Notes under the pieces: model-generated
What the model was told of the DNA's origin: nothing
The model's database searches: none
Seen by the model: only the letters and a program-made list of their open reading frames with translations
DNA from: Evernia prunastri
Taxonomy: Eukaryota; Ascomycota; Lecanoromycetes; Lecanorales; Parmeliaceae
NCBI GenBank assembly: GCA_003184365.1
Contig: NKYR01000042.1
Span: 237,964-301,963, forward strand
Direction of reading: 5' to 3'
DNA: 64,000 nt
Made by a program: the position numbers and the translations under genes
In this document: in pieces, positions 31,191-44,013 of the stretch
How positions within the stretch are numbered: position 1 is the first letter of the stretch
Layout: every line of letters begins with the position of its first letter

Positions 31191-32665
31191 AGCTCATGTG
31201 ATTTTTGTCTCGCATTGGACGAACTGTTGACCGACCCACACGTTGGTTCCGTCAGATCTCTCCGTTCGACGTTTCACCGACACCTTCCGCCCACAGCGCA
31301 TATGTATGTTTCACTTCAGGTTCTGCCGGTAAAGCCGAAAGGTGTCATTTGTACCCGCGAGGCTCTCTGGTTGCTCTTCTGAGGTTCCGGCTGTTTGCGG
31401 GAATTGGGGACGGAAAATATTCCAGATCACTTAAGCTATCCATACTGGTCCGCGGTGGGGGACGGTGATTTGAAAGACAATTGTGCGTTGCGGAGATACC
31501 CATGTGATTTAACTCATCAAACATTTTTCCCTTGTCGTTGGATATTCATCCTGTATCTTGTGATTTTTCTTATTTGTGATCAGGCGGCATGGGCATTATC
31601 GTAAAGAGACCTGTAGATCCGCGAACGATTATCTTGCTCTGGCGTTGGAAGTTGGTTCTGCTGTTCAGCCTGCTTGTATATTGTGGGTGGAGCAATATAT
31701 AGTGCGGGCAATCATGAAGAATACGGAAACTTAACATTTGGTTTCTCCTTTTCTCCATTCTCGTCGCGAATGGTATCCCATCAGCTAGTTGGCTTTGTCC
31801 ACCTAGTGACCTATCGCGCCCAACATCTACATCTTCTTCTAGAGTTAAATCCACGCGAGATCATAACCTGCATCAACCGCAGCTGTCTCCGGCGAAACGA
31901 GCATTAGGCTCGGCGTCCTGTTCCCCAGCCCTCCTCTCTTCCCACCCCTCTCTTCCCGTCCTCCTCTTCCTCCCTACCCATCCCTCTCTCCCCACTCCTC
32001 CCCGCATCCGATCCCCAAAACCGAACAAACAAACACACCACTCCCGCCACCATCGTTCTAAGATAGCTGAAAATGCCAACCCCAGGCCCACCCTCCCCTA
32101 TTTCGTCACTACGAGCAAAACTCATCACCGCGCCCCCCCTCCCCTCACCACCTCCTCCTCCTTTCGTTTTGCCCCCCTTTTCTCCTCTACGTCATTTACA
32201 CCGAGCTCATGCGGGATGACGAGAACGGGCATAGTTACAATAGATCTGTATTCGTTTTGTTCTTTTCGATTCGAGCGGCATCAAGCAGGGTCATGCACGT
32301 GTCTCTGCTAAAACGTTCGGCTGGTGGATACGGCGCTGTTGGTTAAGGCTGATATTGGGGGGAGGAGGGGGATTGTTTGCGTCTTGCTTGTCTTTCTCTC
32401 TTCCTCTTTTTGTGTGTATGTGTAAAATTGGTTGCTGAAGCGCCAACTCACTCCCTGAGAAGCCTTATGGTAGGTAGTTGTGATGGCATCTCGCTTAACG
32501 AAAATCCCTTAGACGAGGAAAGAATGGAATTGCGCACGGAAACACCGCGGATTAATACGGTGTATTTACCTATCTATCTATATCCATCCATCTTTCCTTC
32601 CTTCTTCCCCACAGCACAGTCTTGACCTTATATCCTCCCCGTCCAAAATGGTCCCCCCTGCTCCA
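31191..32665. other. No supported gene; pyrimidine-rich tract
   Basis: A strongly C/T-rich stretch at about 31925-32180 (CCCTCTCTTCCC-type) is the main feature. No coding-like frame. The right end should be the 3' region of the P450 gene. Confidence 0.45.
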
Positions 32666-34312
32666 TCAACCAGGCGTCAGCACGACCTTCGTCCCGTTCA
32701 AATTACACGTCGTCAGCGTGATATTCTCCGTCCACGGCCTCTCGTCCCGCCCCTCCACCCGCGCGAACCGCTGCACCATCCGCACGGTCGTGTACCCGGC
32801 CTCCGTCAGCGCGTACTGCTGCCCGATGCACAGCCGCGGCCCGCCGTTGAACGGCAGGTACTCCCACTTCGTCCGCAGGCGCTCCCACCGCTCCGGCTTG
32901 AACTCCTCCGCGTCCGGGCCGTAGAGGTCCGGCCGGCGGTGCATGGCCCAGACGGCGTAGTTGACCATCTGGCCCGCGCGGACGAGGACGGGGGATGTGC
33001 CGGTGGGGCCGCCGCCGAGGGGGAGGACGGTGTCGGTGGTGGCTTGGCGGCTGTTCATGGGGACGACGGGGTCGAGGCGGAGGGCTGGGTGAGGGTTAGC
33101 GGTGTGGTGTGGTCGGGGGTGGAGGGGGGTTTGCGTACATTCGTTCATTATTGCTTGGAGGTATTTCATGTCTTTGAGCTGCGAGAAGGTGGGTCGTTGG
33201 CCTTTTAGGGTCTCGTCGACTTCCTTCCGAAGCTTGGCCCAGATGTCGGGCCTTCTTGCAAGGGTGAACCATATATTGCCTAGAAGGCTGGCGGTGGTGT
33301 CCCGGCCGGCAAGAAGCACGTTCAACATCTCATCCCGAATGCGCACCGGATCGTCAGTCGCCTTGACAAGCTCATGCATAAAGACGTACCGGCCGTTCTT
33401 TGAGGCTGCCTTTTCCGGATCGCGGATGAAGTCTTCTCGGTACCGAAGGGCCTGCTGCACGTACTTTTGGACGTAAGCATGCACGATTTTGGTGTACTTT
33501 TTGTTGTGCTCGCCGTAGAGGAACATTGACCGGAGGTTTTCCTGCACTTCGATTTGCGACCGATTCCACGCTTCGGCAAAGTCCAGATTGGTCCTCGATC
33601 CTCGAGTTTCTCTCCCTAACAGCACATTTGTGGACTCTCCGAACAGGAACTCGGTCGCCGTATCGATCGTGAGGCCAAAGAAGAGCTCTTGAAGGTCAAC
33701 GGTTGTCTTCCCATCCTTGGGGATCGCATCAATCAGGAGATTCACGTGTTCTTCGAAACTGTCCAGATCCGCGACTTGATCTCGGGCAAAATTAGGCCGT
33801 ATGAGCTCTCGGGAGTGTTTCCATTCCGCACCATCAGCGCTGAAGATTCCCCAACCTAGAAGGGGATGGAAGGCCCTCTTTCTGCGAGATGTAAGTCCGT
33901 AGTCCTTGAACTTTGTAGCCAAGATGGTTTTGACATTCTCTGGCTCGATGGTAAAGATTAGGTCCATGTGGAAATACTTCGACAGTCATTATAATGGTCG
34001 ATGATGTTAATGGGAGTGGGGGCTCACTTTTGCGCTGTGTGTATTGCCGTATTCCTGATACCTTTCTAGGCTGTCCTTTTCGAGCCTATGCTCTTTTGCG
34101 GCGGCTTGGATCCTCCTTGGAAGCTTGAGTCTGTATAGATAGGGGAACCACGACGGGCCATCGATTGATCTCAGCGGCTCGCATCCATGCTCCTTGATGA
34201 GACGACGGCGGGCAATCCAAGTGGTGGTTCTTTGATAGGTGAAGTAGCCCACTTGGACCAAAATGTAGCATACTACGAAGTAGTACAGGGGGGTTATTAC
34301 TGGGGAAGTCAT
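32666..34312 (-). CDS. Cytochrome P450, CYP52-like clan
   Basis: Exons 34312-34028, 33976-33139 and 33084-32666; introns are 51 bp (acceptor AAG) and 54 bp (acceptor CAG); 513 aa. An N-terminal membrane anchor (YYFVVCYILVQVGYF) is present. FTIEPENVKTILATKFKDYG and RPNFARDQVADL are typical of the CYP52 and related fungal families that hydroxylate alkanes and fatty acids. The I-helix is LAGRDTTAS, the K-helix E-S-L-R is formed across the second intron, PERW is present, and the heme loop is FNGGPRLCIG with Cys at about residue 460. It acts on the ER face with a P450 reductase. The substrate is unknown; fatty acid omega-hydroxylation is the family expectation. The second intron is a multiple of three, so the unspliced frame is also open but breaks the K-helix. 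Confidence 0.88.
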
Positions 34313-36078
34313 GATGGTTTCGAAGAGATCATGGACGGCGAGCCGAAGACAAAAAGACCTTCACATGAATTGAGGCGCTGTAAGGCTTCGATCATAGGGA
34401 ATCAGTGTGAGAGAAGGAGAGCAGCGATACAACTGAGCTTGTTTGATTACTGAAGAGGAATGAACGAGGAGAAGGCGCGGAGCTGAAAAGATAGCTATCA
34501 GCTGTTGGCCTTTGATGATGACGCTAGAATGATGAAGCCGAGGCAAAGTAAGATGATCCTGGCACACACAGCAGCTCTTACCCGTAGCGCTGGAGGTTGG
34601 ACGTGTGGCGTAACTTGGCCCCTGATCAAGGTCACGGGTATTGGATTTGGAGCATGAAGCAGGCAGGGAAGTAATGAGAGTGAACACTTGAGAAGCATGA
34701 TCATCTGAAAAACCAACTCGCAAGGCAAGGTGGGGCAGAGAATGCCTCTAGGTAATAAAGGCCTCTCTTCGGATATGCTCGCTAGCGCCACTCAGCCTTG
34801 CAAGGCGACGCGATGGAAGATTCCCCCTCCTCTGCCTTCTACCCTCTTACCGCTTTGCTATAACACATTAACATTGCCGAGAGAGGTGAAGCTCCGTTGC
34901 AAGTCAGTGGCCTGGAAGCTTGAGTGATTCCTCCAAGTGGAAGCTGGTGTATGCTCAAGCATCAGATCTTGTGTATGCGTATTCGCTTACTTCACAGGTT
35001 CATCATTGAATGAGAAGAGAAAGAAATAAACAAAGTAAGCAAGAAAGAAGATAGAGCCTACAAACAACATCACAGCTTGAAGCGGCTAACCAAGGTTCAC
35101 GGCGCATATGCTTTGTTAATCTGTAGGAGCCACTAGGAGCCATCCGTGCTAACCGGTTTTGGTGTTTTGAAAGCTAGCATCAAAACGGTTAGTACAAACC
35201 TCAAGTGAATCTCGCAACTCTAGCTGACTCAGGCATTAGACATCCAGGCCAGAAAAGGGAAAATTTGTTCACCAAGTCCCCAAAATCTTTCACGCCAATG
35301 CATGATTGAGCCAGTCGATCAAGACATCAAAATGTAAACGTGGAGGACTTTGCGCCTCGACGCCGGTCAGTACTCGTACGTGTAGTTCCTCTGCAGATGC
35401 AGCGAGAACGAGGTAATACAGACAGCTGGAACAAGGTCTCAACGACCACTATTATCGAACCATCTAGGAATATTACTTATCATTCAGCACGAGTCATTCT
35501 GGTCATTCCATCATGGTAGGTGACGTGGCAGTCTGTCATTTTCACTGTCAAACTTGATAGATCGTAAGATATCGTTCACACAAGCTTCTCTTCCTTAAGA
35601 CCGTGGGTGAAACGTCAATAAAGACTTTCTCTCTCTATACCGCCGCCATTTGCCCTATGTTGTATCATACATCCATGAAACTAATGTACATAACCAGGTC
35701 ACCATGATGATGGGAACATGCGTTCCAACTGCCGGTCAAAGCCCATTGGCTAGCCATTCCGTCCGTCAGCCCTTCAGCCCTTTGCATTTGGCGAATGCGG
35801 ACCCTAGAGTGTGTGTAGCTTCAACACCCACTTTTCAAGTGTTAAAGCAGGAAGTCCCTCACTGTTGGCTGTCTAACCCTCTTCTCTTTGTCCTTCTCCA
35901 CTATATATTCAACTCCCAGAACCAGCAAAATCGACACAGGCTATGTCTTGTCGGTGATACCTTGATGCTACCTGTCTCTTACTTTGCAAGTACTAAGATC
36001 TAGATCTAGACTACCTCGTTCTCTTTATTCTAGCCGTGGTCGATATTATATGCATCGTCTGTATGTCTCGCTGGAGCG
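34313..36078. other. No supported gene
   Basis: About 1.8 kb between the divergent P450 and coiled-coil genes. It has short frames only. An imperfect inverted repeat lies at 35149-35161 and 35181-35192 (CTAACCGGTTTTG / CAAAACGGTTAG), and a short TAGGAGCCAC duplication sits just before it. The outer ends are promoters. Confidence 0.45.
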
Positions 36079-38540
36079 ATGACACTCATGCACCCTCTAT
36101 TGAGTGCCAACGCGGCCAAGTCGCTGAAGCTGAGCACGTCGGCGATCTGCCCCGTAACGACAAGCGTTAAGTCCACTTTATCTACGCCGACTGTGACGAA
36201 AGGTGTGGGACTTGCTGCAGCCCTACATACGAAAGAGCAGGTGGTCCAGAGGCACTTGAAGAGTGCAAAGGAGTCATTCCACAAAAAGAAGGTAGGCCGT
36301 ACATTCGACACCTGGTTATCGATCTCCGGCTGACGTTCGTAGACAAACGAAACAAAGGCAGGGTACCTTACAAGAATATATAAAAAGGCGAGGAAGGTAA
36401 GGGGAAGGTAGCCTTGATTTGCTGTCGTCTGACTCGCTAATGTATCCAGATTGTCACTGTCGTAGATGAGCATATCTTCACGGTACAACGAGATACTGTC
36501 GAGGCAGCAGAGATACCAGTAATCACTCGTGACCAAGGCTATTCAGTGGAAGTGACCACCAACCATGACAACTCAGAAGCAGCACCGGCTGACGGGCTTC
36601 CTGTTGGAATCGATTCTCAAGCGATCTCCAATACGAAAATCCCAGCCTTTGATCCTGAGCCTCCATGCTTTGCTGATGACCCGCCTATCACGGATGGAGC
36701 ATCCACTCTGGAGCCATCTAGACTTCCAAGTAAATGAACACCCCTTTTTGACATGGAACATAGACTAAACGTAACAGTGCCGACCCCCCAGAAGCTGAGG
36801 CAGCGATTCAGTGCCCCAGCAATCATCAGAATCTGTCACTCTCGCTCTTGCTCCGATAGCACTTTGGTCGAATCCTCACCTCCCTCGCCCATTGGCCCAT
36901 CCCCGTCTCCTCCATCGCCTGCCACTGAGACCCACACACGAGAAGGAAAAAACGAAACGAAGGCTGGTCAATGTCCATGGGCACCTTCTCCCTTCAGAGA
37001 ATCCGAAAATGACCATGTCCGTCGATATCAGGTCTCCGCTGCATTGCAAGAATGTGTGGTAGATCTCGTCAATGTGATCAAGGCTGCACAAGCGGTGAAC
37101 TTCGCTAAACTTCTCACAAGCGCAATTACCGAAGCCAAGTCGGCAAAGGATGAAGAGTGGGCGGACCGCTTGGAGAAGGCTATAACCCGAGCGGAGGCGG
37201 CGAAGGATGAAGAGCTGGAAATGTTCGATCGATTTAAGGAGCCCAGCCACAACAACCTGATTCAAGACTTGGAAGAAGACCACGAGCAAGAGCTCCAGGA
37301 CATCAGGGAAAAGCACGCGGAAACCCTTCATGCTCTTACGACAAAGCACCATGAACAGAGATCAGAGCTTACCAGAAATCACGGTCTTGAGGCTCGGAGA
37401 CTGGAACTGCGACGTGCTCAAGGAGTGAAAGAAATTGCGAAGCTGAAGGAGGAGCTGAGTGAGATGGAAGCTGAAAAGAAGGCGACGGAAAAGAATCTTT
37501 TACACGTGACTGGCCAGAGAGATGCCTTGTCCGACGCCCTTGTCACGATGAAGGGCCAATTTCCTCCTCAAGATCTTACGACTTTGGAGCCTTCGCAGAG
37601 CAACCAAACCCACCACAACCGCTATAAAGAGATGGGGGATACGACTCGAATTACGGAAAATCATTTGAGCCCCGCGATCAATGCCGCAGAGGACATGATC
37701 AATGGTACAAAATTCTCTCTCACAAGCTACGGTCCCTTCCAACCACATCACCAGGGTCTTCTGAGCCACGCACCCGCAACCCCCCACGATCCCTCTGCCT
37801 ACCCCCGACTCCTCGAAATTGAAAACGTCCAACTCCGCAAAGACCTCGAGCAACGCCATGAAGACGTCCGCTACGCCATCAAGAAAGCCGACCGGCTCCG
37901 CGCCCTCCTGGAACAAGATCCCGCAAAGGCAGACCACTTCGCCGACGCGCTCATCCACCAGGAAGTCACCGCGGACCTCCGAACCCATCTCGCAGACTCC
38001 CACGCGGCCCTCGAGCGCGAGAGAATCGAAACAAAGCGCCTGCGCGACCGCATCGATATCGTCACGGAAGACAGGCAACAAGCAGTCCTGGAACGGCAGC
38101 TCGCGGTCTCGGATAAGGAAACCGCATGGCAGCAAAACGACACCCTGCTGCAGAACCTCAAATCCAACTTCGGCACTGACGACTTCGACCACGCGGTCTG
38201 GACCCGCTGTGACGCTCTCGCGAAGGAGAAAGAGGGGCTGGAAGGCACGGTCGCCGGCTACGAGCACGAACGCCGCGAGACGCGAGAAGAGGCCGTGGCA
38301 CTCAGGGCCAGGATCGCCCAGTCGGAACTCGATCTCGCCATCTCCAGGGGCTGTTTGGATGGCGGCGAGGAGGGTATCAGTGCGCTTGAGCAAGAGTTGA
38401 GGAACCAGCTCTTGGTACTGCAGGTCGAGAACGACGTCCTGAAGGCGGAACTCGAGTTCCAGATCGCGGAGCGGGCGAATCGGGAGCAATTGGAGACGCG
38501 GCTGGAGAGGGGGGTGGGAGATGTGCGGGAAGGGGCATGA
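36079..38540 (+). CDS. Coiled-coil protein (family member 2)
   Basis: Exons 36079-36291 (71 codons, ending FHKKK), 36450-36729 and 36778-38540. Introns are 158 bp (phase 0) and 48 bp (phase 1, donor GTAAAT, acceptor AACAG); 751 aa. The N-terminal third is Ser/Pro-rich and probably disordered. Charged coiled coils cover about residues 250-415 and 510-740, with an Asn/His/Pro-rich break between. The second coil contains NLKSNFGTDDF, similar to the FGADDW region of the gene at 17530-20149. There is no enzymatic motif, signal peptide or transmembrane helix. The first of three tandem plus-strand coiled-coil genes. Function unknown; the exon plan places it in one family with its neighbours. Confidence 0.68.
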
Positions 38541-40304
38541 GGGGGAGATGGTGGGTCAGTGGGAAGGCGATGTGAGGGGGAGATGGTGCATAGAAGAGGT
38601 GGAGGGGACGTTGGAGTCCGAGTGTAGTTCCTTCTGAGTGTGGGCGCTACGATTTAGGAATCGGTCTCTCGGAGCGCTGGATTGATGGGTTTGAGCATTG
38701 GTTTGGGGTGCGAGGTTGGGTATGTTATTTGTTTGTTTGTTGGTATTTGTTTGTCTGTTTGTCTCACGAGATATGAGATACCCCACGCTGCGAGATTGGA
38801 ACGGCGTTTTCGTGGTTTTTCCCCTCTTGGAAAGAAAGAGGGAGAGCGAGAGGGAGAGCAAGAGCGAGAGCGAGAGAGGGAGAGAAAGAAGAAGGCGGGG
38901 CGGGGAAGGGCAATATAATGTCTATCGCGAAGGGTTATAAGTTTGATTCTTCGAGGGTGTATACATGATGTGAATATGGTCTATTCAATGACGTGTATAT
39001 AGTCTGTTCAAATATGTATCAACGCTTCTGTTCAAATTCACAGATACCCATACCAGAACGGCGAACAGTGGAAGACAATGAGTAAGTGAGAGCTTTATTG
39101 GAAGGAAGCAGAGCTGTCTCTGTCTAGGCTAAGATGTATACACATACCCATATGTACATACACACACATATTCATGGCACACATCAAAACCATAGAAACA
39201 CAAAAACAACCCCATCAAGAAGCCAACAGGGAAGACATTCCCCGCAGCCACCTTGCTGAAGTAGATCTGTTGTTTGTGTATCGTCGTTGTCACTTACACA
39301 CAAGACATCGCATAGCATAGCATAGCATAGCACACGCATCTAGCACTAACACGAATCAAGCCACAGACGAAAAGTGCATCGTGTCGCTTAGCACATAATT
39401 TATAACACAAAAAAAAAGGGAGGAGAGAGGGGGGGAAATCCGTTCCCCTTCAACAAAGCAATCATGCTCACTGTATACTCCCTCCCAATGCACTTTCAAC
39501 TCCATACATATCTAGTACAAGGGCAGAGAGTGTCATCACCTATCTTCCCGCTGTTTGCGCTTGACATTGGCGCATCACACTTGCTTGATCGGGAGGTTAG
39601 GATACGTGGTACCAGTGTCTTGAAATAAGACATGTGTTCCCTGGCTAGATCCTGTGTTCATCTACGAAAATCAATAATAAGAATATTCAGTATAAACCCC
39701 TCTCCCCGTTATAATGTCTCCGGCCGTCCCAAGAGATCTGTATGAGACGGTACAAGGGATCTTCCCCCGCGATCGACAGTGTCTTCCAAATGTGGTCGGG
39801 GTGGGGGGGTCTCCCCGCCGAGGTACTCCGTATGTTTGTCTATATAACTATATACCTAGACTCGATGTCCTTTGCACGGAGCGCAGACGGAGCCATTTGT
39901 TCGCCTCAGGGGGGACTATTGTCCACTCTTGTCGCTGTGTTAGGGAAACTTCCATAAAGGGGCATTGTCAACACAGTAAAGCTTTTATTCGTCACTTTCA
40001 CGACGCGGGTGTCAGCGTCAACACGATAGCAGAAAAGGAGTTGAGAATACCCAACACGACACTTCTGAGCTCGGTGTTGACGTGCTAGCGTGGTCTGGGA
40101 CCCCATATACCCCTTCTTTCTTTCTAGATGTCTCTTCGTTCTTACTTTCTCTACACGTCTACTGCGGCATTGTTGTAGCAGCAAGCATTTCTTCGATCAT
40201 CAATAGCACTACTGTCAGATGATACTCTTCACCAACCTCAGCAGCCTTTGCCTTCTCCACTGCTTTCGAAAGCAATCACATCTTCGTCAACCTCGTCTGG
40301 CAGC
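38541..40304. other. No supported gene; simple repeats
   Basis: Holds a purine-rich GAGAGCGAGAGG tract at about 38836-38893 and a CATAG microsatellite at about 39311-39331. A 124-codon frame at 39714-40088 has no supporting features. The right end is a pyrimidine-rich leader before the ATG at 40305. Confidence 0.45.
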
Positions 40305-43300
40305 ATGGAGTTTGCCGGTATTGTCAGTTTGCCAGGAGGGGTCCTCCCGGATCTTCTCAAGCAGATTCTCGTGAAGGATCAGGAGGTGTGTAGTACCTTT
40401 GCCGTCATCATACTCTGTTGCTGATACTGATTGTGATTCAAGGCTTCTGAGCCACACTCTGGAAAGGGTACTTTCTGGGTCTTCAACCCAGTACAGGACA
40501 CTGACGCCCCAACAATAGCCTCTGCAGAGCCACGTGCCCAATATGTAAATGCCGCTCCAGGTTCGGAGACTGTAGCAGTAAAGCAGACTGCTATTACAGA
40601 CTTCTTTTCCCCACATGCGGTACAATTTGACGGTGTTGTGGGAGGCCATGCCTTCATAACACCATGTCCTTCGGTGAGATTTGCGGAAGTGCCTGTAGTC
40701 TTCCAGGTACAGTCGGAGTGGACGTTGGAAGACCATCTGGACCCCACGCGCCCTCGCTTCCAACGTGATGTGTCCGGGTCTTCGTCAGAGTCGTCATCGG
40801 TTGAGACAGACTCGTCGCTGGCCAAAGATGGCCTTAACACACCGTCTCCCAAGTCGCAAGAGACGGCTACTAAGAAAGGTGTGTGCCCCTGATATTGAGT
40901 TGCAGTTAGAACCATGCTAACATCGAATAGCGATAGACTTCCTGAAGCTCTCGCGTCGATATAGCATGCCAAGCCCTGTGATCGATTGGCCCAACCGCTC
41001 GGTTTCGAGTTCTTCTAACGACGAGACGTTACTTGGGAGCCCTGCGCAAGTCTCCGGTTCGTCGGCGTCCACTTCGCCAGAATCCGGCAAAGGAGTGACC
41101 TCCAAGACTTCTTCACCGCCCTCTGAGCTTGCTGCTACCGAGCTTATCGGTAGTTCCCACGCCAAAGATGCCAAAACGGAGGAAGCGGAACGAGAGACAG
41201 AGAAATACTGGATCGAGAAAGATCAAGAACGATTAGAGGTCCTCACCAGCATGGAGAAGACGATGGCGGAAATGAAGGGGGAGCACGCGAATACGGTGGC
41301 TGCTTTTCGGATGGCATCCGACGCCAACCACAAGCTCCAAGCCGAGCTCAAGAAGAAGACGACGAGCCTTACGCAGGTGGAAGAGGACATGACTCACTTG
41401 GTTCATGACTTGGATGTAGCCGAGATGGGCAAGGAGAAGCTCGAGAAAGAGCTGGCCTATAGTCGGAGAGAACGCAAGCGTCAGTATGACAGAGCCGAGC
41501 AGGCACTATCATCGATAGATGCGGATCCGACCAAGGAGTTTATTGCACAGCTACTTCAAGCCATGTCCGAGGCAGAGTCTAGCTATGTATCACAAGAGAG
41601 AAGTATGGAGTCGGAGATGGACTCCCTCAGAACGCAACTCAAGGAGCGTTGCGATTCTGTGGTTCGGTTGACGAGAACTCTTTCTAGAGTCGCTGACTTC
41701 GATAGATGGAAGGATATTGAGGACGAAGTGAAGGACCTGAAGATACGAGCCGGCACACTCCCAGATGACCTTGAAGCCGCCTGGTTTGAGTGCGACAAAT
41801 GGAAGGAGCTATATTCTACGCTCAAAACAATGCATCAACAAGTACAGGCCTCTCATGAGAAGAGCCCTCAAGATGTTAAAGATTTCGACCTGAGCGCAAT
41901 ACGAGAGCAACAGCGGAAGACCAAGAAAGCCGTTAGGTCAATCCAAGCTCTCAAAGACTGCCTCAAGCAAGTGTTTGAGAGAATGGTTCGTTGCAGTCTT
42001 TGCTTGGAGAGTGACGGATTTCTGGCCATGGACAACAAGCACTGGGAGATCTGCGAACAAGTGATAGAGCTTACTGGTGAAGACTACGAGCAAGCTTTGG
42101 TTTCCTATTACTGCGAGCATGAAATTCGGGACGATTTTAAGTTGCTCGACGATGATGAAGACGGCGAGTATCGTGACTACGATGGCCATTACTCGAACAA
42201 TGAGGACCAAGCTAGGATTCAAGAGTCTGAAGGCCAGGATGACATTCGAGAGCAGGATGAGAGCAGTATCAGCAACCATTGGAATGTTGATCTCCATACG
42301 CCAAACGACGTTGCTGACACTCTTCACGACTCTTCTTCTGCTCCTCTACCAGGTATGACAGAGGTTGGCAGCGTGGTTGCTCCTGCAGCAAATGAGGAAG
42401 AGATCCAGGGGTTGCCTGAGACCCAGGAAGCACCGAGCAAGCGCGAGGTTGCCCACACCGTAACGTCCACAGAAGGCTCACTTCCAGCAGCTGATCAGGC
42501 CACGCCAGCTGTGAGCAGCTCATTTTTTGTTGCCCAGGACCAGGGTATCGTTGCCTCTGACGGCGTTGCGCAGACCTTGGATAACCTGTCAGCAGACGGA
42601 ACAGCCGGAGAATCTGCAGATTATCATCTACCCAGAGACGAGATCGATAATGTAGCATCACCAAGCACGAATGAGCATGATATTTACAGTGAGCCCCCTC
42701 AGACCACGACGGGCAATGGAGTGAGCCCCACCGAGTCTGAGGATGATGAAGTGGCACTTGAAGACCATTGCTCGACAGGTACTGTTGTTAAAGGTCCCAG
42801 TGGCGACTCCAAAGAAGTACCGAATGATGTTGTCGCAGAAGGCAAAGGAAGCAAAAGCAGTGATGGGAACCAGCGGAGCGCAGAGGGTTCGATATCAGCC
42901 CGTGACAATACAGCTGAGATCCGAACATATTCGACCCCCAAGCGAGCCCGCTCGAACCGTGAGAGCCCTGTTGATGCACCAGCAGCAAGTTCAAATAACA
43001 CTTCAAGCGGTGCGTTCACATTTTCGAAGTCATTCGACACATCGAAGCTGGTGGAAGCGACCGTTTCGACCTCAGCTAGAAATAATGGCGCCGATGTAGA
43101 AGCGACCCTTGAATCTGGGTCTGGCAAGTTTCCATCATCCTCCCTCTTTGCGACACCAGTTGCAGACCCCAAGGAGAAGTTCAGCGGAGGCTCTATGTCG
43201 TCCAAGCCTTTGAAAGCCTCGAAGCCAATGGGAGCAACGAACCCTTCGACCACACGAAAAGGAAATAGCCAAGATATCTGGGGAAGTACTTCGTTTGCCA

Positions 43301-44013
43301 ATAACTCCTTTTCCCTCAAACCAGCCCCAAGCGCGGACCTTCAATCAGAGTCGAACTTGAAGCCTCCGTTCTTCAAACCCTTGGACGCATCGAAGCCAGC
43401 AGAAGCAAAGCCTCCTACGCCGGATCATCAAGAGGCTGAGCATGGCGATGGAGTTACAAATGCCTACAAAGAAGGTTCCCCTATCTCAACGAAACAAAGC
43501 TTTGATCTCCAGCAGCTTCGAGCGTTCAACTTTGGAGGGGATGGTGACCCAGTCTCTTTCATTGGTTCATCCCAGTCCTTGCCAGCACAAGCCACTCAGC
43601 CTGCGTCGACCGGTACAGCCATGCAATCAGAGGAGAAGGTAGCTGGAGATATTGTCTCGACGGATGAGAATGCCAAGGAGGACTTGCGGACGACTGAGGC
43701 ATGGAAAGGAAAGGCGCCCGAGGAGACATCAGTTGGAGAGAAGAAGCCCGAGGTTGCCATGCCTGAGGGAGAATTATCTCGAGAGACAAAGTCTCAAGAG
43801 AAGAAGTTGAAGAAGAAGTCGCCGAAACAGGAGAGCGCGCCCAAGGAGACGGACAACGAGAGCCTTGTCTCTGCCCCATCTGAACCCAGCCGCGCCGAAA
43901 AGCGAGCGGCGAAGAAAGCGGTGAAGAAAGCTGCTAAAAAGGCGGAAAAGAGTGCTGTTAATGCGAAGGCAGCAGAGAGTAGACGTGTTCAGCGGGCTCT
44001 GTTGATGAAGTGA
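40305..44013 (+). CDS. Large coiled-coil, low-complexity protein (family member 3)
   Basis: Exons 40305-40385 (27 codons), 40443-40878 and 40931-44013. Introns are 57 bp (phase 0) and 52 bp (phase 1); 1199 aa. Residues 170-255 are Ser-rich; a coiled coil spans about 255-510. A possible zinc site follows near 520-565 (C-x2-C, then HWEIC and CEHE), then an acidic stretch. The second half is low-complexity with scattered FTFSK, SLFATP and FNFGG words and repeated DASKP/EASKP-type units. The end is strongly basic (EKRAAKKAVKKAAKKAEK). The segment DIWGSTSFA matches DIWKGTSFA in the next gene, and both have a Lys/Arg/Ala-rich C-terminus, so the two are tandem paralogues. Function unknown. The basic tail and FG-like words could suggest a nuclear role, but this is weak. 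Confidence 0.68.

Noticed and set aside
32648..33208. 186-codon plus-strand frame, rich in Pro/Arg/Val
   Set aside because: Antisense to the heme-binding end of the P450, in high-GC DNA.
35650..36003. 117-codon plus-strand frame
   Set aside because: Composition is not protein-like and there is no domain; it is followed by the real coiled-coil start.
37500..38489. 329-codon minus-strand frame
   Set aside because: Antisense to the coiled-coil gene at 36079-38540; the sense frame has heptads and a coherent splice model.
39714..40088. 124-codon ATG frame
   Set aside because: No recognisable features or promoter context, and the sequence resembles intergenic DNA around it.
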